A stretch of 15,173 nt of DNA. Origin: DATJWY01 sp035500775. GTDB taxonomy: Bacteria > Pseudomonadota > Alphaproteobacteria > Acetobacterales > Acetobacteraceae. The stretch covers positions 1-15,173 of the forward strand of contig DATJWY010000290.1 in assembly GCA_035500775.1 (NCBI GenBank), in the 5' to 3' direction. Position 1 is the first letter of the stretch. Each line of letters begins with the position of its first letter. The notes under the pieces were generated by a model that saw nothing but the letters and a program-made list of their open reading frames with translations, was not told where the DNA came from and did no database searches. Positions 6,700-14,215 of this stretch are shown here, piece after piece. A program made the position numbers and the translations under genes.

Positions 6700-7605
6700 T
6701 CAACGCCCGCCGGAAACCGACGCGACCGCCCCGCCCCCCACCGGCCAGACCCGCCGCTCGATGAAGTCGCGCAGCATCGCGTCGAATCGCTCGGCATCAT
6801 CCACGAACAGCGCGTGCCCGGCATCGGCGAACACCGCTGTCTCCGCCAGCGGATCATGGGCGGCGAGGTTCTCCGCCTGCCCGGCGAGGCGCGGCGTGAC
6901 CACGTAGAGCAGCGGCTTGCCGACCGAATACACCGCCTCCCGCCAATAGCTGCGCGGCACCGGATAGGCGCGCAGCGCGGCGGCGAATGCGGGCGGGGTG
7001 CGCAGGGCGTCGCTGGTCAGCCGGTCGAGGAAGGCCGCGCCGGGCGGGCGGTGGAACATAGCCTCGACGAAGTGGCGTATCCGGAGCGGGCGCGGCAAAG
7101 GGAGCGTGCTCCGGGGGGCGGCCTCGGGCCGGGGCGGCGGGTTCTCGCCCACCGAATTGTCGAGCAGCACGAGGCCGGCGAGGCGCCCGTCCCCGGCTTC
7201 ATGGACATAGGCGAGACTGTCCAGCACCCCGAGCGACCAGCCGACCAGCACCACCTTCCGCCCGCCGAGCGCCGCGATCAGGTCGCCGATATCGGCGCCG
7301 CGCCGGCCCGGCTCGTAGCCGCCGCCCGGGATCTCGCTCTCGCCCTGGCCGCGCGGGTCCAGGGCAACGACGTGGTAGCGGCTGGAGAAGGCCTCGATCT
7401 GCCGCTGCCAGATCCAGGCCGGCATGGTCCAGCCGGGAACGAAGACCAGGGTGCCCGCGGTTGGGGGGCCGGCTTCGAGATAATGCAGGCGAACGCCGTC
7501 GCTGGTGGTGAAGAACCGGTCGCCGGCGGCGCGCGCGGCAAGCGGGGCGCCGCAGAACGACGCCACGTAAGCGACCGCAACCATGCGGAAACACAACTGA
7601 CGCAT
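6700..7605 (-). CDS. Secreted alpha/beta hydrolase
   Basis: A 301-residue alpha/beta-hydrolase-fold protein with an N-terminal signal peptide (MRQLCFRMVAVAYVASFC, likely cleavage after ARA near 26), so it should act in the periplasm or outside. Fold landmarks: TSDGVRLHYLEAG (34-46), VFVPGW (54-59, oxyanion region), ALDPRGQGES (81-90), the nucleophile elbow GWSLG (122-126, Ser124) and DAGHALFVDD (261-270, His264). The catalytic acid is not obvious. It resembles lactonase/esterase or haloperoxidase-like hydrolases; substrate unknown. The ATG at 7605 gives a normal-length signal peptide; an ATG at 7638 would add 11 residues, and neither has a clear ribosome site. The stop codon abuts a repeat. 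It diverges from the PLP-enzyme gene. Confidence 0.82.
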   Translation of the reverse strand: MRQLCFRMVAVAYVASFCGAPLAARAAGDRFFTTSDGVRLHYLEAGPPTAGTLVFVPGWTMPAWIWQRQIEAFSSRYHVVALDPRGQGESEIPGGGYEPGRRGADIGDLIAALGGRKVVLVGWSLGVLDSLAYVHEAGDGRLAGLVLLDNSVGENPPPRPEAAPRSTLPLPRPLRIRHFVEAMFHRPPGAAFLDRLTSDALRTPPAFAAALRAYPVPRSYWREAVYSVGKPLLYVVTPRLAGQAENLAAHDPLAETAVFADAGHALFVDDAERFDAMLRDFIERRVWPVGGGAVASVSGGR

Positions 7606-7911
7606 AATCAGGGTGAGTGGCGCGGCGCGGGGGTTCATGTCAACAAGAGCGTGGCGCCCATCCTATCGCATTGCAGCGAGCCGGCGGGCGGCATCGGCGG
7701 AACCCGCGCACCCCGCGGCGCGCCGGGGCCAGGGCGCCGGTCCCTCGCCGCGCCATTGGCGGGACACGATCCGGACAACGACACCGGATCATCACTTGAC
7801 CGCGAGCGAGGGCGCGCGGCCGAACATCCTCGGGCGATGCTACGGCGCATCGGCCGGGAGCTTCAGAATGGGCCAGGTTTCGGAATGACGGGATCGGAAG
7901 AGGGGCGGACC
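7606..7911. other. Intergenic region between divergent hydrolase and PLP-enzyme genes
   Basis: 306 bases with no credible gene. It must carry promoters for both directions. The only promoter-like words I see are a minus-strand TTGACA at 7643-7638 and a plus-strand TTGACC at 7796-7801, and neither has a good -10 at 16-18 bases. Nothing else recognisable. Confidence 0.4.
7898..7905 (+). promoter_or_regulatory. Ribosome binding site of the PLP-enzyme gene
   Basis: AAGAGGGG ends six bases before the ATG at 7912. It favours this start over the in-frame ATG at 7885 and over the long open frame reaching back to 6814, which is antisense to the hydrolase. Confidence 0.7.
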
Positions 7912-9849
7912 ATGCGGGTGCTGGATATCGACCGGGCGCATGCCGCCCGCCGCCTGCTGGAACACCCGACGCTCGTGCCGCTGCTGCCCGGGCTCACGCT
8001 CTCCCTCGGCCAGACCGGCGTGGCCACTGGCTTCGTCGTGCCGGCGCCGGGGGAACTCGTGCTGTCGCCGGCGCTGCCGCCCGGCGCGGCCTCGCTGGTG
8101 GTGCTGCGGCACGGGCTGGAGCTCGCCTGGCTGCGCACCCTCCCTGCCCTGCCCGGCCCGGTCGCCGGCCTGCTCGCGGCCCGGGCCGCCGGCCACTTCC
8201 TGCTCGGGCTGCGCGCGGCGGAGCGCGAGGAGGCGGCCTCCGACCCGGCCTGCCTTGTGCCGCTCGACCTTGTGGGCGTGCTGCCGCCCTTTGCCGCCCT
8301 GGCGCGGGCCGCCGAGGCGCTGCGGCCGCACCGTCCGGGGGACGACATGGCGGACTTCACCCCGGACATGGCGGCGATGCTGGCGGCGGCCTGGGACCTC
8401 GCCGCCCCCACCGAGGTGCTGCTGACCCTGCACGGCGACCACCGCCTCGAACGCGATCCCGTCACCGGGCTGAACAAATACGGCTGCATGCCGCATCCGC
8501 GCCGCGAGGCGATCGTCTTTTCCTCATGCACCGCCTCCTCCCCCTCGGAGCGCGGCTTCGCCGCGGCCGAGGCGGCGCGCCGCTTCCTGCTGGCCTCGGC
8601 GCCGGGCGACGGCGCGGCGGCGGCGCGGGACCGGCTGGCCGCCGAGATCCGCGCCGCCATCCTCCGCCATTATGACGCCGCCGACCTGGCCGAGCCGGTG
8701 CTCGCGCCCTCCGGCACCGACGCCACGCTGTTCGCCATGGGGCTGATCGCCGCCGGCCTGCCGGAACAGCACCTCACCAGCATCCTGCCGAGCCCGGCGG
8801 AAACCGGCAGCGGCGTGCCGCTCGCGGCGCTCGGCCGGCATTTCGCGCCCAATACCGCCGAAGGCGCGCTGGTCGGGCAAGGCACCCGCATCGACGGCTT
8901 CCCCCGGGCGATGGAAGTGCGCACCGTGGCGCTGCGCCGGCCGGACGGCACCACGCGCGGCGCCGCGGAGGTGGACGCCGCCTGCGCCGCGGCGGTGGAG
9001 GCGGCGGTGCCGCACAGCATCGCCGTGCTGCATGTGATCGACGGCTCCAAGACCGGGCTGGTCGCGCCCAGCCTGGAAACCTGCCTGCGGCTCCAGCGCC
9101 GGCACGGGGAAAGGCTGCGCATCCTGGTTGATGCCTGTCAGGCGCGGCTGGAGCCGGAGCGGCTGCGGCGCTATCTGCGCCATGGCTGGCCGGTCCTGCT
9201 CACCGGCTCGAAATTCTTCGGCGCGCCGGGGTTCTGCGGCGTGGTTCTGGTGCCGCGCGGCGGGCTGCCGCGACCGGACCATCCTGTGCCACCCGGCCTC
9301 GCCGCCTACATCGCCCGGCTGCCGGACGATCCGGCAACGGCGGCGCCGGGGCCGGGCGTGCTGCTGCGCTGGGCGGCGGCGCTCGCCGAGATGCGCCGCT
9401 TCGCCGCCCAGCCCCGGGACGAAACCGTGGAGCGGCTGCGGCGCCTCGGCGACACGGTGCGCGCCGCGCTGGCACGCGATCCCCGCTTCAACCTGGCCGA
9501 GCCCCCGGCCTCCGGGCCGGGCGGCTGCCCCACCATCTTCACCTTCGCGCTGCGCGATCCGGCGGGCGACAGGTTCCTCTCCGCCGATGCGCTGCGCGAC
9601 GTGTATCACTGGCTGAACCAGGCGCAGCCGGACGCCGCCTCTTCCGGCGACGGCACGCCCTGCCATATCGGCCAGCCGGTCATACTCGGCGGCGCGACCG
9701 GCGACCTGATGGGCGGCCTGCGCATCGCCCTCAGCGCGCAGCAGGCGGTGGACGGGGCGGAGAGCGCGGCGCTGGAGACGGTGGTGACGCGACTCGGCGC
9801 CATGCTGGATCACCTGCCGCGCCTGGAGCGAAACCGGGCCCTGGCCTGA
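7912..9849 (+). CDS. Large PLP-dependent fold-type-I (aminotransferase class V-like) enzyme of unknown role
   Basis: A 645-residue protein. The first ~180 residues form a domain I do not recognise. The central part is a fold-type-I PLP enzyme: LNKYGCMPHPRREAIVFSSC (187-206), a phosphate-loop-like PSGTDATLFA (266-275), the cofactor-ring Asp in ILVDACQARL (404-413, D407 and Q410), and the Schiff-base lysine in TGSKFFGAPGFCG (431-443, K434). The VDAxQ-then-SK spacing is like cysteine desulfurases and kynureninases, but the protein is about 200 residues longer than those. The C-terminal domain includes a GGCPTIFTFAL strand and CHIGQPV (584-590). No signal peptide, so cytoplasmic. The true substrate cannot be read from sequence, and neighbours give no pathway. 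A CvpA gene follows after 182 bases, probably with its own promoter. Confidence 0.75.
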   Translation: MRVLDIDRAHAARRLLEHPTLVPLLPGLTLSLGQTGVATGFVVPAPGELVLSPALPPGAASLVVLRHGLELAWLRTLPALPGPVAGLLAARAAGHFLLGLRAAEREEAASDPACLVPLDLVGVLPPFAALARAAEALRPHRPGDDMADFTPDMAAMLAAAWDLAAPTEVLLTLHGDHRLERDPVTGLNKYGCMPHPRREAIVFSSCTASSPSERGFAAAEAARRFLLASAPGDGAAAARDRLAAEIRAAILRHYDAADLAEPVLAPSGTDATLFAMGLIAAGLPEQHLTSILPSPAETGSGVPLAALGRHFAPNTAEGALVGQGTRIDGFPRAMEVRTVALRRPDGTTRGAAEVDAACAAAVEAAVPHSIAVLHVIDGSKTGLVAPSLETCLRLQRRHGERLRILVDACQARLEPERLRRYLRHGWPVLLTGSKFFGAPGFCGVVLVPRGGLPRPDHPVPPGLAAYIARLPDDPATAAPGPGVLLRWAAALAEMRRFAAQPRDETVERLRRLGDTVRAALARDPRFNLAEPPASGPGGCPTIFTFALRDPAGDRFLSADALRDVYHWLNQAQPDAASSGDGTPCHIGQPVILGGATGDLMGGLRIALSAQQAVDGAESAALETVVTRLGAMLDHLPRLERNRALA

Positions 9850-9954
9850 CTCCCCGTGGTCTGCCCGTGTGGCCTGAACCCCGCGTGGCCTGACCCTGGG
9901 CTGGACCGGCGCGGGGCGCGGGCGGCGAAACGGCGCGGTTGAAGCGGAATTCAC

Positions 9955-9984
9955 TTGCACCGCCCGCCCCGCGCACCCGACTAC
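9955..9984 (+). promoter_or_regulatory. Possible promoter of the cvpA-like gene
   Basis: TTGCAC at 9955-9960 and GACTAC at 9979-9984, 18 bases apart, about 48 bases before the CvpA start. The -10 is a poor match, so this is only a candidate. Confidence 0.25.
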
Positions 9985-10021
9985 CGTGCCAAGACAACCG
10001 CCAGAAAACTCAGGCCGGTAG

Positions 10022-10027
10022 GAAGGA
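10022..10027 (+). promoter_or_regulatory. Ribosome binding site of the cvpA-like gene
   Basis: GAAGGA within GGAAGGAACGC, four bases before the ATG at 10032. It fixes the start; the open frame extends 31 residues further upstream without coding character. Confidence 0.7.
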
Positions 10028-10031
10028 ACGC

Positions 10032-10679
10032 ATGAATTTCGTCGATGTCATGGTGCTCGCGCTGGTCGGCGTCTCGGCCCTGCTCGGCTTCTCGCGCGGG
10101 CTGGTGCGGGAGGCGCTCGGCATCGGCGCCTGGGTCGGCGCCGCCTGGGGCGCGATCGAGCTCTACCCGGTGGCGCAGCCCTATGCGCGCCGGATGATCG
10201 GCAACCCGGACATCGCGGACCCGGCGGCCTATGTAGCGGGGTTCGTCGCCCTGCTGATCGTGCTGTCGCTGGTCGCCAACCTGGCCGGGCGGCTGATCCG
10301 CGTTTCCGTCCTCGGCGGGCTGGATCGCACGCTGGGCATCCTGTTCGGCCTCGCGCGCGGGGCGGCGCTGGTGATCGCGGCCTATATCGTGGGCGGGCTG
10401 GTGCTGCCGCCGGAGAACTGGCCGGAGGCGGTGCAGCACGCGCAGGCGCTGCCCATCGTCTATGAGGGCGCGGGCTGGGCCACCAGCATCCTGCCCGCCA
10501 CTTACCGCCCGCGCGTGGCGGAACCGCCGGCGGCGCGGGAAACCGCGGCCGAGGACCTGTTGCAGGCCAACCCCTCGGGCCGCGCGACCGGCGCGCGGCC
10601 CACCGATTTCGGGTCGCATTTCAAGGATGAGAACGCGGTGCGCCCCGGCGAGACCAGCCAGAACGGCATCCTGCATTGA
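10032..10679 (+). CDS. cvpA: CvpA family membrane protein
   Basis: A 215-residue inner-membrane protein. CvpA family signs: MNFVDVMVLALVGVSALLGF (1-20) then SRGLVREALGIGAWVGA, four membrane helices (about 5-20, 28-45, 66-88, 108-128), and GGLDRTLGILFGLARGAALV (95-114). The last ~80 residues are a hydrophilic, disordered-looking tail. In E. coli CvpA is needed for colicin V production and for bile/envelope-stress tolerance; the molecular activity is unclear. In many proteobacteria purF follows cvpA; here a repeat and a converging transporter gene follow instead, so the usual linkage is broken. Confidence 0.9.
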   Translation: MNFVDVMVLALVGVSALLGFSRGLVREALGIGAWVGAAWGAIELYPVAQPYARRMIGNPDIADPAAYVAGFVALLIVLSLVANLAGRLIRVSVLGGLDRTLGILFGLARGAALVIAAYIVGGLVLPPENWPEAVQHAQALPIVYEGAGWATSILPATYRPRVAEPPAARETAAEDLLQANPSGRATGARPTDFGSHFKDENAVRPGETSQNGILH

Positions 10680-10734
10680 CGCCGCATCGGTTCGGGTGAA
10701 GCTTTCTGGATCGATAGGGCTGTTCACAAAGGTA

Positions 10735-10852
10735 TAAGGCCAGGGGCTCCGCCCCAGGACCCCGCCAAAGGCGCAGCCTTTGGAATCCATTCCAAGTAAT
10801 GGGGGTCTGGGGCCTCAAGGCCCCAGCGGGTCCAGGGCGGCGCCCTGGCCTT
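10735..10852. repeat. Intergenic hairpin repeat, copy B (fullest copy), with inverted ends
   Basis: About 118 bases. Ends are inverted: TAAGGCCAGGGGCTCCGCCC on the left, and AAGGCCAGGGCGCCGCCCTGG on the reverse strand from the right. Four stems in a row: GGGGC/GCCCC (10743-10755), CCAAAGGC/GCCTTTGG (10765-10783), CTGGGGCC/GGCCCCAG (10807-10826) and CCAGGGC/GCCCTGG (10832-10848). It fills the junction between the converging cvpA-like and transporter genes and ends at the base before the transporter's stop codon. No T-tract. It could be a MITE-like mobile repeat, a bidirectional terminator, or both. Confidence 0.82.
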
Positions 10853-11854
10853 TCACCCCGCCGCCGCCCGCCCGGACGCCGCGTAGCGCCGCGCGAGCCA
10901 GGCGCAGACCATCAGCTGGATCTGATGGAACAGCATCACCGGCAGCACGATCAGCCCCACCTGCGCCGGCGGAAACAGCACGCTCGCCATTGGCAGGCCG
11001 CTCGCCAGGCTCTTTTTCGAGCCGCAGAACACGATGGTGATCTCGTCCTCACGCGAGAAGCCGAGCGCGCGGCTGGCCAGCGTCGTCGCCACCAGCACGA
11101 TGCCGAGCAGCAGGCCGATCACGCCGAGCATCTTGGCGAGACTTGCCGCGTCCACCCGGTGCCAGACGCCGCTGACCACGCCCTCGCTGAACGCGGAATA
11201 GACCACGAGCAGGATCGAGCCGCGATCGACGCGGGTCAGCAGCGTGCGGTGCCGCGATGTCCAGGCGCCGATCCAGGGCCGCGCCACCTGCCCGGCGAAG
11301 AACGGCACCAGCAATTGCAGCACGATGTCGCCGACCGCGCTGGCGGAGAAGCCGGTGCCATGCGCGTTCAGCAGCAGGCCGGTGAGCAGCGGGGTCAGCA
11401 GGATGCCGATCAGGTTGGAGGCGGAGGCGCTGCACAGCGCCGCCGGAACGTTGCCGCCAGCGATCGAGGTGAAGGCGATGGAGGACTGCACCGTCGAGGG
11501 CAGCGCGGTGAGATAGAGCACGCCGAGATAGAGCGCCGGCGTCAGCGCCCACGGCACCAGCATGCGCGCGGCGATGCCGAGCAGCGGGAACAGCACGAAG
11601 GTGCTGACGAACACCGTCAGGTGCAGCCGCCAGTGGCGCAGCCCGGCCAGCGCCGCCTGCGGCGAGAGGCGCGCGCCATAGAGGAAAAACAGCAGCCCGA
11701 TCGCGAGCGTGACCGCGACCTTGGTGACCGAGGCGGCCTCGCCCCGCGCCGGCAGGACCGAGGCAAGCCCCACCATGGAGACGATCAGCAACATATAAGG
11801 GTCGATCGGCAGGCGCAGACGCGGCCGGAAGGGCAGAAGACTGGGGCGGGACAC
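10853..11854 (-). CDS. SBF-like (bile acid:sodium symporter family, YfeH-type) transporter
   Basis: A 333-residue protein, close to the YfeH-type length of about 330. Roughly ten membrane helices and the family's most conserved segments: GLLFFLYGARLSPQ (53-66), LPSTVQSSIAFTSIAGGNVP (118-137), ASASNLIGILLTPLL (143-157), FCGSKKSLASGLPMA (276-290) and LPVMLFHQIQLMV (304-316). The paired discontinuous helices TVQSS and SKKSLASG form the substrate core in this fold. Known relatives move bile acids, organic anions or metabolites with sodium or protons; the substrate here is unknown. I chose the GTG at 11854 because it gives the normal N-terminus; the upstream open frame to 12031 is antisense to the end of the next gene. 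The stop codon abuts repeat copy B. Confidence 0.88.
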   Translation of the reverse strand: MSRPSLLPFRPRLRLPIDPYMLLIVSMVGLASVLPARGEAASVTKVAVTLAIGLLFFLYGARLSPQAALAGLRHWRLHLTVFVSTFVLFPLLGIAARMLVPWALTPALYLGVLYLTALPSTVQSSIAFTSIAGGNVPAALCSASASNLIGILLTPLLTGLLLNAHGTGFSASAVGDIVLQLLVPFFAGQVARPWIGAWTSRHRTLLTRVDRGSILLVVYSAFSEGVVSGVWHRVDAASLAKMLGVIGLLLGIVLVATTLASRALGFSREDEITIVFCGSKKSLASGLPMASVLFPPAQVGLIVLPVMLFHQIQLMVCAWLARRYAASGRAAAG

Positions 11855-11936
11855 GGCGGGTCTCAACTTCTGATGGACACGCCCTTCTATGGTCCTTGCC
11901 GGCGCGGTCTGGAAGCCAGCGCCGGCCCGGCTCGTC

Positions 11937-11961
11937 GAGGGGCCGCCAGGCCCGGCCCCTC
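11937..11961. terminator. Possible terminator hairpin after the DUF4142 gene
   Basis: An 8-bp stem GAGGGGCC/GGCCCCTC with a 9-base loop, starting 20 bases past the DUF4142 stop. No T-tract follows on the minus strand, so a weak or Rho-assisted role is the most that can be said. Confidence 0.3.
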
Positions 11962-11981
11962 CGCCCCGCCGCATGCTCTGG

Positions 11982-12572
11982 CTACATCGTGCCTGGCTGG
12001 GTGGCGTGATGATGCGCACCGTGGTGGACATGCCCGCTCTGGAGCCCCTGCGCCATCGTCAGGTGCGACTGGATCACCGGAATCGTCTGCTGGGCGAAGT
12101 TCTTGAGGTCCGCGTCCTGCCCGTTCTGCACCTCGGACTGGAACGTATCGAGCATCGCCTGATGCCCGGTGACCTGGCCGGCGATGTAGTCGTGGTTGAA
12201 CTGCTTCCCGGTCTCGCCCTGCAGCTTGGTCATCTCCTGCTGATGCGCGTCATCCAGGGCGGAGGGCGGCGTCACCCCCTTCTGCTTCGCCAGTTGGGCG
12301 AGTTGCTGATTGTTCGCCGTATAGTCCTGGACCATCTGCGTCGCGAAGTGGCGGACCCCCGCGCTGTGCGTTTTCTGCAGAGCCAACTGGCCGAGCTGCA
12401 CCTCGGCCATCCCGCCGATCGAGGCGGTCTGGATGAAGCTCTGGTCAGCGGCGGAAAGAGGGGGTGGCTGCGGGACAACCGGTGCCGGCGGCGTGACGGC
12501 GCGCTCGCTCCCGGCGCAGGCGGCCAGGGGCAGCAGGGCCAGAATGACCGCATAGCGCGTGGATCGGTGCAT
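11982..12572 (-). CDS. DUF4142 family lipoprotein with His-rich tail
   Basis: A 196-residue protein with a lipoprotein signal: hydrophobic stretch then LLPLAAC, lipid-attachment Cys19. A Pro-rich linker (24-39) leads to the DUF4142 domain, a predicted four-helix ferritin-like fold: FIQTASIGGMAEVQLGQLAL (47-66), RHFATQMVQDYTANNQQLAQ (74-93), a GKQFNHDYI segment near 122-130, then VTGHQAMLDTFQSEV (134-148) and a final helix with PVIQSHLTMAQ (165-175). The function of DUF4142 is unknown; envelope-stress or metal roles have been suggested. The C-terminus is odd: HVHHGAHHHATQPGTM holds six histidines in nine residues, which could bind metal. I prefer the ATG at 12572 to the one at 12578 because the ribosome site is directly in front of the latter. 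Confidence 0.88.
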   Translation of the reverse strand: MHRSTRYAVILALLPLAACAGSERAVTPPAPVVPQPPPLSAADQSFIQTASIGGMAEVQLGQLALQKTHSAGVRHFATQMVQDYTANNQQLAQLAKQKGVTPPSALDDAHQQEMTKLQGETGKQFNHDYIAGQVTGHQAMLDTFQSEVQNGQDADLKNFAQQTIPVIQSHLTMAQGLQSGHVHHGAHHHATQPGTM

Positions 12573-12578
12573 CGGCAT

Positions 12579-12584
12579 CTCCTC
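12579..12584 (-). promoter_or_regulatory. Ribosome binding site of the DUF4142 gene
   Basis: GAGGAG on the minus strand touches an ATG at 12578 but is six bases from the ATG at 12572, which therefore has the normal spacing and is the likelier start. Confidence 0.65.
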
Positions 12585-12741
12585 GGGTTGTAGCGGAACG
12601 CGGGCGGCGGCCCTGGACGGGCGCACGGCGCGGCCGGGGCGCGCGAGCAACGCGGTACTGGCCGGTTTCGTTGCCGCGGGAACCGGATGCCACAGGCTGG
12701 AGAAGCGGAAAACCGGGGCCGGAGGCCGCGCCGCCCGGCGC

Positions 12742-13701
12742 TCAGAGCGGGGCGCGGAACCGCTCGACGGCGGCGACCAGGGTCCGGCGCACGCCCGGCT
12801 CCAGCGCCGAATGACCGGCATCGGGGATGACGGTGAGCCGCGCCGTGGGCCAGCGCGCCGCCAGCTCGAAGGCGGATTGCGCCGGGCAGACCATGTCGTA
12901 GCGCCCCTGCACGATCTCCGCCGGCAAATGCGCGATGCGGTCCATCCGCCCGAGCAGGCCCTCCGGCGGCAGGAACAGGTCGTTGGCGAAGTAATGCGCC
13001 TCGATGCGCGCGAGCCCGAGGGCGGAACGGTCCTGAGCGAAGGACCGCACCATCTCCAGGCTCGGCAGCAGCGTGCTGCACGATCCCTCGAAGAGCGACC
13101 AGGAACGGGCCGCCGGCAGGTGCACGGCGGGATCGGGGTCGGTCAGGCGGCGCAGATAGGCGCCGAGCAGGTCGGCGCGCTCCGCCTCCGGCAGGAAGGC
13201 GGCGAAGGCGGCGTGCGCGTCCGGGAACACGGCGGCGACGCCGTGCAGGAACCAGTCCACCTCATGCTGCCGGCCGAGGAATACGCCGCGCAGCACGAGG
13301 CCGGAGACGCGATCGGGATGGGCTTGCGCGTAGGCCAGCGCCAGGGTGGAGCCCCAGGAGCCGCCGAACAACAGCCAACGCTCCACCGCGAGATGCTCGC
13401 GCAGGCGCTCGATGTCGTCCACGAGATGCGGCGTGGTGTTGGCGACCAGGCTGCCGAGCGGACGGGAGCGGCCGGCGCCGCGCTGGTCGAAGATCGTCAC
13501 CCGCCAATGGCCCGGGTCGAAGAAACGGCGATGCACCGCCCCCGCCCCCGCACCCGGCCCGCCATGCAGGAACAGCACCGGCTGGCCGCACGGGTTGCCC
13601 ACCTGCTCCCAGTACATGACGTGACCGTCGGTCAGGGGCAGGTAACCGGTCTCGAACGGACCGATATCGGGGAAGAGGTCGCCGCGGGGCATGCGCGTCA
13701 T
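12742..13701 (-). CDS. pip: Proline iminopeptidase (peptidase family S33)
   Basis: A 319-residue enzyme that removes N-terminal proline from peptides in the cytoplasm. The length and motifs fit the bacterial Pip family: GYLPLTDGHVMYWEQVGNP (19-37), oxyanion HGGPGAG (46-52), FDQRGAGRSRP (71-81), NTTPHLVDDIERLREHL (88-104), nucleophile elbow GGSWGSTLALAYAQAHP (113-129, Ser115), RGVFLGRQHEVDWF (138-151), HYFANDLF (236-243), VQGRYDMVCP (264-273, Asp269) and DAGHSALEP (294-302, His297). The full catalytic triad is present. I take the first ATG at 13701; an ATG at 13692 is also possible. Neither has a ribosome site, so translation may be leaderless. It diverges from the DUF423 gene with 111 bases between starts. 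Confidence 0.93.
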   Translation of the reverse strand: MTRMPRGDLFPDIGPFETGYLPLTDGHVMYWEQVGNPCGQPVLFLHGGPGAGAGAVHRRFFDPGHWRVTIFDQRGAGRSRPLGSLVANTTPHLVDDIERLREHLAVERWLLFGGSWGSTLALAYAQAHPDRVSGLVLRGVFLGRQHEVDWFLHGVAAVFPDAHAAFAAFLPEAERADLLGAYLRRLTDPDPAVHLPAARSWSLFEGSCSTLLPSLEMVRSFAQDRSALGLARIEAHYFANDLFLPPEGLLGRMDRIAHLPAEIVQGRYDMVCPAQSAFELAARWPTARLTVIPDAGHSALEPGVRRTLVAAVERFRAPL

Positions 13702-13812
13702 TGTGCCACAAACCGCGCCGCCGCAAAGCGTTCGTATCCATGGCGAGACGGACGCGGCCAGGGCCGGGCGGGATGTTTCCATCCGGGGCGCGGGTGCTCT
13801 ACGCTGCCGCGC

Positions 13813-14193
13813 ATGCAACGACTCTGGATCGGTCTCGGTGCCCTCGCCGGCCTCACCGCGGTGATGATGGCGGCGCTCGCCGCGCATGCCCTGCCGCAAC
13901 GGCTGGACGCGGAACGCCTGCGCCTGATCGACAGCGCCTTGCGCATGCAGGGGTGGCACGCGCTGGCCCTGGTGGGCATCGGCCTCTGGGCCGGGCGTGC
14001 CAGCGGGGCCTGGGCGACGGGCTGCGCCAATGCCGCCGGAGCCGCCACCACGCTCGGGCTGCTGCTGTTCTGCGGCGCGGTGTATACGCTGGCACTGACC
14101 GGGCTGCGGTTCGGTCCCATCGCCCCTGTCGGCGGCACGCTGCTAATGCTCGGCTGGGCGCTGCTCGGCCTCTCCGTGCTGCGCGCCGGCTGA
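13813..14193 (+). CDS. DUF423 family small membrane protein (YgdD-like)
   Basis: A 126-residue protein with four membrane helices (about 5-27, 46-64, 72-95, 103-123). The family pattern is clear: LGALAGLTAVMMAALAAHAL (8-27), a D-x-x-R-L stretch, then MQGWHALALVGIGLW (45-59), FCGAVYTLALTG (87-98) and FGPIAPVGGTLLMLGWALLG (101-120). The E. coli relative YgdD is next to rlmM, and here too an RlmM-like gene follows 22 bases downstream, so they are probably co-transcribed. Function unknown. No ribosome site precedes the ATG; a weak promoter-like pair (TTTCCA at 13776, CTACGC at 13799) would place the transcript start almost at the ATG, suggesting a leaderless message. Confidence 0.85.
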   Translation: MQRLWIGLGALAGLTAVMMAALAAHALPQRLDAERLRLIDSALRMQGWHALALVGIGLWAGRASGAWATGCANAAGAATTLGLLLFCGAVYTLALTGLRFGPIAPVGGTLLMLGWALLGLSVLRAG

Positions 14194-14202
14194 TTTCCCC
14201 CT

Positions 14203-14206
14203 GGAG
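14203..14206 (+). promoter_or_regulatory. Ribosome binding site of the RlmM-like gene
   Basis: GGAG within CTGGAGACAC, nine bases before the CTG at 14216. It is the main reason to place the start at that non-standard codon. Confidence 0.5.
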
Positions 14207-14215
14207 ACACACCCC

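Noticed and set aside
8524..9960. Open frame of 478 codons on the minus strand opposite the PLP-enzyme gene
   Set aside because: Low-complexity, no motifs; the plus frame has intact PLP-enzyme motifs and a ribosome site.
10735..10852. Classical intrinsic terminators in the repeat hairpins
   Set aside because: None of the stems is followed by a run of T on either strand, so I list them as repeats with only a possible termination role.
10799..12106. Open frame of 435 codons on the plus strand opposite the SBF-like transporter
   Set aside because: Gln/Arg/His-rich product without domains; begins within repeat copy B.
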